Below are positions 56,487-64,000 of a DNA stretch of 64,000 nucleotides, one piece after another. Each line of letters begins with the position of its first letter. Position 1 is the stretch's first letter. The translations under genes and the position numbers were made by a program. Source of the stretch: Notamacropus eugenii (lineage: Eukaryota > Chordata > Mammalia > Diprotodontia > Macropodidae); NCBI RefSeq assembly GCF_028372415.1, contig NC_092878.1, positions 70,573,830 to 70,637,829 of the forward strand, given 5' to 3'. Below the pieces are notes generated by a model, which had not been told where the DNA came from, made no database searches, and was given only the letters and a program-made list of their open reading frames with translations.

Positions 56487-56975
56487 TGTAGCACCAAAGT
56501 GATATTCATAGCATTTATGGTAATTATAAATATGCCAGCACAGTTCTGAATCACAAAATATAACAGACTTTCCACATGGAAGACAGAATTTATTCAAACA
56601 CCAGAAAGCCAAATCCCAACACCAGAAAAAAAAAAATCCATCATAGCAACAAAGAAATCTATACACACAATAACAATGCAGGGGGCATCCCCAAGCCTTC
56701 CCTCTGTTAGACTTCCCACAAACCAGCTCTCTTAAATAAATCACAAACAGGCTACCTTAAACAAAATCACAAACAAGCTCTCCCACTCATGCTACTAGCT
56801 GCCTGCTGTCTCTTTCCCGGCTCTAATCACTTCCTGCTCCACCCTTTCCTGCTTCACCTGTTCAGCAAATTTCTCCCACCACAGGCTCTGTGTCACTCAG
56901 ACTTCCATGTGTCCCATGTGTCACATGGGCCTATTAAAGTATGGGAAAGATCTTCCTATTTAAATTACCATTACA
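56487..56975 (-). mobile_element. Solo LTR (same family as 15388-18437)
   Basis: 489 bp with TG...CA ends: on its sense strand it begins TGTAATGGTAATTTAAAT and ends TGCTACA. A perfect 5-bp duplication TATGG flanks it (56482-56486 and 56976-56980), as for an integrated endogenous retrovirus LTR. Sense-strand blocks: 'taataggcccatgtg', 'gatttggctttctggtgttt', AATAAA, then 'tatattttgtgattcagaac'. No gag, pol or env is present; the internal region was lost by LTR-LTR recombination. The 91-codon minus ORF inside it is a shadow. Confidence 0.85.
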
Positions 56976-56980
56976 TATGG

Positions 56981-57059
56981 TAAGTCAAATCAATCAGCAC
57001 TTATTAAGTGTTTATTATCTTCTAGGCATTGGTCTAAGCATTGAGAATACAACAGAACA
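56981..57059 (-). repeat. L2 LINE 3' end, antisense
   Basis: 'caatcagcacttattaagtg', 'ggcattggtctaagcattga', then 'gaatacaacagaac'. It runs into a CA microsatellite. Confidence 0.65.
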
Positions 57060-57063
57060 TACA

Positions 57064-57107
<44 letters not shown>
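57060..57107. repeat. (AC)n microsatellite
   Basis: AC units with one CATA interruption near 57069. Run of about 18 pure units from 57071. Confidence 0.95.
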
Positions 57108-57109
<2 letters not shown>

Positions 57110-57290
57110 GCCAAGGTCATTCACTATATCCTGGTCCATCACCAATGACTTTGTTCTTGCCACTAAACTTTTATGACTCTAAAGGAAAAAAATGAGGCTG
57201 ATGACTTTGTACCAGTCTGCCTCACAAATCAATTTCCAGTTCAAGTCAAGACATCACCTTCATAATGTTAAAATGAAGGATGAGCAAGAA
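57108..57290 (+). repeat. RTE-tailed SINE 3' fragment, sense
   Basis: 'gccaaggtcattcactatat', 'ccaatgactttgttcttgcc', 'aatgaggctgatgactttgt', 'gtcaagacatcaccttcata', 'aaatgaaggatgagcaag'. Headless copy of the tail seen at 27300-27474. Confidence 0.65.
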
Positions 57291-58004
57291 AAATAACGCA
57301 TGAAGAGAATTAATATTGTGGCCCTACAATGCTGGAGATGTGAGTTGCAAGTCTCCAGCTATGGATTCAAGCCTTGTGGCCATTCTTCCCATTAATACTG
57401 TCTATAGTCATGGTAGAAGTCAACCAGATTGATGGTGAGAAATGTTTTATTACTGAAAGTCTTACAATGCTATCTCATTAAGTTCCTTTGCTTTGAAATT
57501 TCATTCACTTATTTACTGTTAAAGGTAAATGCTTCAACAAGAGCTTGCACGCTACAGTTTTGGGGTGTAAACTAATAGATTGCCTTGAATCCAAAACCTT
57601 GAATCTCAATCACTGGAAACAAAATTTTGAGTCAAAAGTGGAATGAGTGAGTGTGTGTGTGTGTGTGTGTGTGTGTCAGAGGAGGAGGGTGAATCTTGGA
57701 GAAACTGTAATCCAGAAGGGAAGTTTTAAATACCTTCTCTGTGCCAAGTGCTGTGCAAGTTATTAGAATCTCACTTCTATTTAGTTATATGAAAAGCTTC
57801 AGAGAAAAGAGAAAAATTTAGTTTAGTCCTAAAACTTGAATGAGTCTCAACAATCAAAAAAAGGTAACTTTCAAGGAAAAGAAATGGTATGAGTAAATGT
57901 ATGACAAGTTATCTACAAGAAATAATGTAGTAGGGCTGTAATATAGGGTGAATTTAGGGAGGTAAGGGTAGAAAGGTTGTATGGAGGGGTAAAGTATCAT
58001 AGGG
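57291..58004. other. No gene; contains TG microsatellite
   Basis: Unassigned sequence with a (TG)n run at about 57650-57676. 57725-57780 may be a trace of antisense L2 ('ctctgtgccaagtgctgtgc'). Confidence 0.4.
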
Positions 58005-58240
58005 CAAAGAACGGTGGACCTAGACTCAAGAAAAAATTCGATGTCATTTCTGCCTCAGAGGCTCATTAGTTGTATGAATATGAGCAAATCTAGCTTCTCA
58101 GAGCCTCTTTTTTCTCATTCCCAAAATGGAGATAAGCCATATTTCTACTATTCACCCCACATATCTATAGTGAGGTTCAAATGAAATGGAATATGAAAAA
58201 CACTTTGACATCCTTAAAGAACAACATAAATACTCACTTG
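58005..58240 (+). repeat. MIR, sense, diverged
   Basis: 'ggtggacctagactcaagaa', 'gttgtatgaatatgagcaaa', 'cctcttttttctcattccca', 'gttcaaatgaaatggaatat', 'aacactttgacatccttaaa'. Follows MIR sense order through its 3' core. Confidence 0.6.
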
Positions 58241-58454
58241 CTATCTTTTTTAAGAGACATAGATGTCAGGTTAAGATGATAAGACTTAAGATGAGATTAA
58301 TTTGGAAAACATTAGAAGTTTTTGTTCTTTGTTTGCTTTTTTTGTCCTGTTTTGTTTTATTTTGTTTAGCAAGAGAATGGTATTTAGACTGCATCAGGGC
58401 AAGGAATGTTTTTTCTTTAATTTTTTTAATCTTATGCTCCCCTCTATTGTGCCT

Positions 58455-58490
58455 GTTTACACATAGGCACATACACACACACACACACAG
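58455..58490. repeat. Short CA microsatellite
   Basis: 'acacatacacacacacac' type run. The plus 135-codon ORF (58186-58593) crosses MIR and this repeat and has no domain signature. Confidence 0.85.
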
Positions 58491-58669
58491 GGTTATGTAT
58501 GTATTCTCGACCTTTTATTTTATCCATGTAGGAAATTACTTTTATGTAAACAGGGTATATAAAGAAAGAAGGATGTATAATCTGGCTAAGTAGCATGGAA
58601 CATTGAATCTTAGTGAATTGCCTTAGATGCTGAGAGTTTAAGAAACTTCTGTGTGATTATACTAACAGC

Positions 58670-58930
58670 ATTACTGGTTGTTGTTCTGTCCTTTCAGTCA
58701 CGTCTGATTCTTTTAGACCCCATTTGGATTTTTCTTGGCAAAGATACTGGATTGTTTTGCCATTTCCTTCTCCACCTCATTTTACATATGAGGGAAACTG
58801 AGGCAAACAGGGTTAAATGATTTGTCCAGGGTCATCCAGGTAATAACTGTATGAGACCAGATTTGAACTCAGCAAGATGAGTCTTCCTGATTCCGGGATT
58901 ACCCAGGGTGTCACCTAGTTGCACCACTAG
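58670..58930 (-). repeat. tRNA-derived SINE, antisense
   Basis: Tail first: 'tttcagtcacgtctgattct', 'accccatttggatttttctt', 'ggcaaagatactggattgtt'. Then 'ttgccatttccttctccacc', 'aactgaggcaaacagggtta', 'gagaccagatttgaactcag', head 'ggtgtcacctagttgcacca'. Full-length or nearly so. Confidence 0.85.
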
Positions 58931-58999
58931 TATGATCAGAGGAAGATTTAAATTCAAGTCTTATTTACATATAGACTGGATGTCCCTCCTTTATAACAC

Positions 59000-59090
59000 C
59001 ATCTCTCTTTCTTTGAACACGTATTCCTAGCACTCAGTTCAGTACCTGTTATATAGTAAGTGCTTAATAAAGGTTTTTTCACTGACCAAC
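59000..59090 (+). repeat. L2 LINE 3' end, sense
   Basis: 'cctagcactcagttcagtac', 'ctgttatatagtaagtgctt', then 'aataaaggttttttcac'. Confidence 0.6.
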
Positions 59091-60534
59091 TTTAGAGGTC
59101 TAATAAATCATTCTTGAGTGGATTGAGAGATGCAGAGAGAAGATTACAGAGAGGAAATTCAAGTGGCAGTAGTATATAGGATGAAAAGGAATTGAGAGCT
59201 AAACTAGATTAACCAGCAACATAGAATGGTGGTAAGGGGGAAAAAATTCTGAGAGACATTGCAAAAGAAATTATATAATTTTGTGATTAACATACTAAAG
59301 GTGGGAGTGGGAGACGGAGGAGTCAAACTAAAAAAAAAATTTGAGCTTGGGTATCTAAGGAAATGATGATTCTATTAACATAAATAGAGAACTGGGGAGT
59401 GAGGGGAATCTGGCTTTAGAAGAAGAAAAATATCATATTCAAACAAACATTTTCTTATGATAGAATATTTTTATAGTACTTTTTTAAGCTATTGATGAGA
59501 AACATAATTACTTCCTGATACAGGGGTAGTAGCATACACAGAAGTATACAATTAAATTCTAGTAACTACAAGACTATTGTTAAAAAAGTTCTTTTCTTTA
59601 TTAATACAATAAAAAACTTTAGTTTTTCATGTCTTTCTGTGTGGTCTTGTGTATGGAAAATTTTCAATGGATAAGACCACCCTGACTTTCAATTCTCACT
59701 TTTCTGGGGAAAAATGTTATTTTTCTTCATTCTTGTCTGTGGAATTTGAATCTGAATTCCTCATATTCATTTACTGTTTTCATATTCATAATTCCTAGCG
59801 TTGGTATTCATTTAATAATGTGGATAAATCTGGTGACAGATAATAAAGCCAGGTTTACAAGAGCCATTGTTTTACAGAAGAAGCATACATTTTGAGGAAA
59901 ATTGTAATAGTATCCACTGTAAGATGAAGTTCTGATTTAACCAGTCCTCTAGCATGGAACTCTTCATCCACAGATATGATTATAAATACGATTAAAGTAA
60001 TTTGACAACCAAAATGTTAATGCAAACATAACCATACTGATAGAATGAGAAATATTTTGTCATTTCAAAAACTAATTAAATATAACATTGTTCCTCTGGG
60101 CTCAAACCATCATGTAATCACATAAGACAACTGTCAATGAGTAATATTTGTTTTATCTGAAGTCTGGCACAGTGAAGTTGCAAAAATACCACTTAAATAT
60201 AGGAAGTCATCTGGTTAATTTCCAGGGTAGTTTCTTTGAAAATATTAAGACTGTCCTCAGGCAAAGGTTTTATTAAGTCCATTTTGCTGTTGATACAGTA
60301 ACATGAGGATTTCAACTTAATAGATGTGAATATTATTACATAATAATATTGGGTATATAGAGGGTGTTTTGACTTAAAGTTTTCAAAGCAATCTACATTT
60401 TTTCTGAGCCTTAAAATAGTTCTATGAAATAGGAGTACTACAGGCATTATAACATAGATGGTGAGGGACAAGTGTTATTTAGTATTTTAGAAGTCAGAAT
60501 AACCCCAAAATTATCATTTCTTATATAGGAAATA
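59091..60534. other. No gene or recognised repeat
   Basis: AT-rich. The 92-codon minus ORF (60193-60471) has no recognisable domain. No clear transposon. Confidence 0.35.
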
Positions 60535-60680
60535 AATGAATGGATAAAAAATAATTTAATTCCTTCCTATGTGCCAAACACTGGGATATTAGTTCAGAAA
60601 TAAAGCAATTCCTACCTTTGAGGAAATTACATTCTAATAGGGGGAAGCAGTTCATAGAGGAGATGGGTAGCCAAGGAAGA
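60535..60680 (-). repeat. L2 LINE 3' end, antisense
   Basis: 'ccttcctatgtgccaaacac', 'ttcctacctttgaggaaatt', 'acattctaataggggga'. Clear antisense L2 order. Confidence 0.65.
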
Positions 60681-60739
60681 AAATTATGGTCAGAGGAATC
60701 ACCAAGATGATAAGTGGAACAACAAAGCAGATAAGGGAA

Positions 60740-60940
60740 GCTTGGTTTTCCAGAAGGAATTGTAACGTGTATTTTATTAGCAATGTGACCAAAGACAAAA
60801 CACTTAACCTTTTAGCCTCTCACTTTTCTACAAAAATTTTAAATGCTAGTAATAGTGTCTTAATAGCATAAGATGAGGATCAAATGAACTAATGCATATT
60901 AAGTATGTTGAAAAGCTTAAAATGCCATAAATGTCGTTTT
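60740..60940 (+). repeat. MIR, sense, ending at a TAC microsatellite
   Basis: 'tagcaatgtgaccaaagaca', 'aaacacttaaccttttagcc', 'gatgaggatcaaatgaacta', 'aaaagcttaaaatgccataa'. The MIR 3' end borders the (TAC) repeat, which may have grown from the SINE's tail. Confidence 0.6.
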
Positions 60941-60945
60941 AAAGT

Positions 60946-61014
<69 letters not shown>
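60946..61014. repeat. (TAC)23 trinucleotide microsatellite
   Basis: 69 bases of uninterrupted TAC, followed by TGGTACTGGTAC and GCTGCTGC-type interrupted units. The poly-Thr (plus) and poly-Val (minus) ORFs of about 90 codons are artefacts of the repeat. Confidence 0.95.
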
Positions 61015-61015
<1 letters not shown>

Positions 61016-61094
61016 GGTACTGGTACTGCTGTGCTGCTGCACCAAACTGTAGCAAGCAAAACCCAGGCATCTCTGAATATTTTATTCATTAATA

Positions 61095-61345
61095 GGCTAG
61101 ATGGCATGGTGCTAGGTGGTGCAATGGATAGAGTGCTAAGCCTAGAGTCAAGAAGATTCATCTTCTCAATTCCAATCTGACCTTAGACTAGCTGTCTGAC
61201 CCTAGGTCAGTCAATCCTATTTGCCTCATTTTTCTTATCTGTACAATGAACTGGAATAGAAAATGGCAAACCATTCCAGGATCTTTGCCAAGAAATCCCC
61301 AAATGGGGTCATGAAGAGTCAGACACAACTAAAAATTGACTGAAT
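61095..61345 (+). repeat. tRNA-derived SINE, sense
   Basis: 'gctaggtggtgcaatggata', 'gagtgctaagcctagagtca', 'gctgtctgaccctaggtcag', 'ttgcctcatttttcttatct', 'gaaaatggcaaaccattcca', 'aaatggggtcatgaagagtc', 'agacacaactaaaaattgac'. Near full length. Confidence 0.9.
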
Positions 61346-61589
61346 AATGTTAGATTAGGATAAAGATATTAATTGGTAGAATTTCTTTGATATCAAGAGT
61401 TCATTATGGGACTCATCCTAGATGCTTCTGCCTGTATACAGTGCTTCTAACTCTGGGAAGAAAGTAGACAGTCCGTCCAGAGCATATTCTGCCACTGGAT
61501 TCTAAATGTGCTTTAGCAATGTGATCCTTCTGGCAGAATGATTGTAGGGGAGGGGCATCCCTATTGCTCTGCATGGGGCTGAGAGGAAG

Positions 61590-61705
61590 AAATGTTACCT
61601 GATTTGTTCCATAAAACTTGGACTCAGTCAAAATGCAACATCCAAGGACCCAGAAGGTCAAATGTGGACTCAAGGCTGCAGGTTTCCACCCCTGGTTTTA
61701 TAGAT
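61590..61705. mobile_element. hAT-type MITE, right half only
   Basis: 'gttccataaaacttggactc', 'agtcaaaatgcaacatccaa', 'ggacccagaaggtcaaatgt', ending 'caggtttccacccctgg'. The left half is missing. Confidence 0.65.
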
Positions 61706-61737
61706 TCATTGGTTTGCCAAAGAAGCCTATTATATCT

Positions 61738-61768
61738 AAAACACACACACACACACAAACACACACGT
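61738..61768. repeat. CA microsatellite
   Basis: Short CA run with an AA interruption, followed by CGTGTACACATGCATGC. Confidence 0.85.
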
Positions 61769-61889
61769 GTACACATGCATGCAGTGACTGACCTGACCTG
61801 ATTCTGCATTTTCCATTACTGCTCCCTACTTTCTCAATGTCAGAAGTTCTTAACCTTTTTGTATTTGAAACTATGAATGTCCTAATCAA

Positions 61890-62010
61890 TTCATGAGAAC
61901 TTTTGTTGCAGAGAAAGTGCTAACCTACATTAATAAGTGGCTTTCTCTCATCTGTAAATTGTCTACATCCACAAAATGATAGATTCAATCCCAATCTTTC
62001 TCCAGTTCCT
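61890..62010 (+). repeat. SINE 3' tail, same subfamily as 6370-6570
   Basis: 'ttgcagagaaagtgctaacc', 'tacattaataagtggctttc', 'tctcatctgtaaattgtcta'. The tRNA-like head is missing. Confidence 0.5.
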
Positions 62011-62194
62011 ATCTCAAAAATAATAGGTATGACCAAAAAACAAACAGCAGTTATGAATGGGCAGTAATTCATTTGAGACAGTATTTGGGAAAGGGAGCAA
62101 AAATTATACTCATGGAATCAAATGTGTGTATGTGTATGTGTATACATACATACACTCATACATGTATGGATAGAATAAGGAATATGAAATTATA

Positions 62195-62540
62195 GATATC
62201 AATCAATTAGCAACTATTTATTAAAAGCTTACTACATGCTAGAATAACTAAGAATAAAAATACAAACTGAAAAAATTAAATAATCTCTACTTGCAAAACG
62301 CTTTTATTTTAGTGGTGTGGTCAGGGGTTAAAACAAACAAAAGTAAATATATAGATGAAAATATTTTTTAAATACTAAAATAGAAAGCAGGTCAAAAAAT
62401 AAGGTAGTTTGTGATGGAGGACACTAGTTCAGAAAAGGCTACTGCTAGAAAATAATGCTTGAGTTGAAGTTTTAAGGAAGAGATTGATTCTATGAGGTAG
62501 AAGTAAGGAGCATTTTCATTTCAGGCATGGGGGATGACCA
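62195..62540 (-). repeat. L2 LINE 3' region, antisense
   Basis: 'caatcaattagcaactattt', 'aagcttactacatgctagaa', 'gaaaaggctactgctagaaa', 'gaggtagaagtaaggagcat'. Diverged but colinear. Confidence 0.55.
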
Positions 62541-63244
62541 GTACCATCATTTATGAAAAATCTGAACTTTTGGGGGTCAGTGTTCTCTGCCTTAATATCT
62601 AAGAACAAAAGCATGAAAATAGGTAAAGGAGTATTGTGATTTTTTAAATAGCAAAACTGCATTAAAACTTTGCAAGATCCAGTTCTTTGACTTCAATCTT
62701 TTGAGTGTGTAATTGCAGCTACATCCATCTAGGGCTAGTTTAAAATCTCCTCAGTATTCTATTTAAAGGTTGCTAACATCTTCCTCTTACTTTATAGCTT
62801 TACTAATTGATCAGTATACTACTATTTTTTCCAGGTTAAAATTAATTTATAACCTATAGATTAATTAAATTTTTAGTAAACTGATTTTGCCTCACAAAAC
62901 ATATTCCAATGCTTAAAATTAAAGCAACACTAAGCATAATTTAAGTTAGCATTACTATGAAGACATGATGGAATTAATTTACATTTGTATCATAATGTTT
63001 GAAAGTCATTAAATATGTACCTTTCAAACTCTGATTTCATATAAAATCTTTCTAAAACTGTCAGCTCAATATCCCTTCCCTTTCTAAAATTTTAGCTCCC
63101 ATTTCCCTTCTGTATATAACACAATGCACCATATTTTATTATGCAATCACTTTTAAATGGTACAAATAAATCAACAAGAATTTCTTAAATGTCAGCAATC
63201 TATCAAACACCATATGAGATGGTCAGAGAACAAGTATGTTGGAG
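62541..63244. other. No gene; AT-rich
   Basis: Unassigned. 63170-63230 may be another antisense L2 terminus ('aaatcaacaagaatttctta'). Confidence 0.35.
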
Positions 63245-63345
63245 GTTAGAAGAAAAGCTTCTTGAGAACAGGGATTCTCTTACTTTTTTATCTCCATCTC
63301 CAGTACTTAGTACATAATAAATGCTTAATAAGCATTCAATCGCTG
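63245..63345 (+). repeat. L2 LINE 3' end, sense
   Basis: 'gcttcttgagaacagggatt', 'atctccatctccagtactta', 'gtacataataaatgcttaat'. Classical L2 3' terminus. Confidence 0.75.
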
Positions 63346-64000
63346 AAGTATAAAGAACAAAACAAGGAACTTATGTCCTAATGAAAAAATCTAGAAGATT
63401 AAAAAAGAGACATCACCAGTACTCAGAATGGATGAGACAATGATAATAAATAATGGATAATATAGGGTAACAAATCCTTATTTTGACTCCATGTGATTTT
63501 TGAAAAGGGAAGAAAAAACAAACATTTGTTCATGGTTTGTTAAAAACCCAAAGTCAATGAGGAATTTGTCAGAGATCTAGGTGTCCCCAGTGATTTCACA
63601 TGATCAGGATCATACTCCATGTATTTAAAAGATTGATGGGAAAAATAAATAAATAAAAGACTTGTGGATAGCATTGCTGAGCTAATGTCAATAATCATTG
63701 AAGAAAATAATGGGGCATAATAGGTGTCACAGAACTGCTGCTGGACAAATGTACCAGTTGTCAAAGAAAGGAAGAGTATGGGATGTTCATGCCATAGTTC
63801 ATGCATTTTGACTTGGATTCCTGGGACCTGTGATCATTAAGGAAGGAATTTATCATAAAGAGCAAAGAAAAACAAAAGAGATCACAACAGAATTGTCCAG
63901 ATCTATTTTTTTTTTGAATGAGGTAAACTGAATGACTAGATTAAAGAAATAATTTGTTCATATAAAATGCCTAGGATTTAACAAAACAAATCACAAAGTC
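63346..64000. other. No gene or recognised repeat
   Basis: Unassigned to the window edge. The 88-codon minus ORF (63540-63806) has no recognisable domain. Confidence 0.35.

Noticed and set aside
58186-58593. 135-codon ORF, Cys/Leu-rich with membrane-like stretches
   Set aside because: Crosses a MIR and a CA microsatellite; hydrophobicity reflects T-rich DNA.
60889-61180. 90-codon ORFs encoding poly-Val and poly-Thr on opposite strands
   Set aside because: They are frames through a pure (TAC)23 repeat.
1-64000. CRISPR array or bacterial-type operon
   Set aside because: No spaced direct repeats of the right kind; sequence is a mammalian repeat mosaic.

Overview
The window looks like a stretch of marsupial nuclear genome, either intergenic or inside a very large intron. 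It is AT-rich and long reading frames are absent. It is crowded with old interspersed repeats: L2 and MIR fragments, tRNA-headed SINEs with marsupial-type or RTE-type tails, L1 with the therian-type C-terminal and 3' region, half-L1 (HAL1) elements, hAT/MER5-type DNA transposons and solo-LTR-like insertions. No functional protein-coding gene, tRNA, rRNA or CRISPR array is supported. The marsupial assignment is from my recall of repeat families, not a database search.

Layout. 1-8150 is a mosaic of L2 (including a long antisense copy at about 3971-6160), an L1 3' end and SINEs. 8159-21687 is the most structured part. It holds three HAL1 elements, all on the minus strand, each with its own short target-site duplication. 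The middle one sits inside a solo LTR that had itself entered a MIR. 21.7-35 kb carries antisense L1 3' ends, an RTE-tailed SINE, a sense L1 split by a second LTR-like element, more L2 and an antisense L1 ORF2 piece. 35045-35593 is a processed RPL26 pseudogene with polyA and a 13-bp duplication. 35.6-45 kb mixes SINEs, a hAT MITE inside a MIR, and L1 and L2 fragments. 45.2-54.7 kb is comparatively repeat-poor, with a MER5-like element and an RTE reverse-transcriptase remnant. 54.9-57.3 kb has a processed RPL23A pseudogene, an RTE-tailed SINE and a second copy of the solo LTR, the last two inside L2. The rest is SINEs, L2 and microsatellites, including a pure (TAC)23.

How the pieces relate. 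Nothing here forms a working pathway. The logic is retrotransposition history. HAL1 elements keep only L1 ORF1 and share a 3' tail with L1, so they presumably moved using L1 ORF2 protein in trans, as the ribosomal-protein pseudogenes and SINEs also do. The best ORF1 copy (16402-17358) is open for 318 codons except for one TGA at a position that is CGA in the neighbouring copy.

I found no undescribed functional system. The items most worth a second look are the HAL1 cluster, the nested LTR/HAL1 insertion, the two LTR families and several repeat-free blocks that could be conserved noncoding elements.
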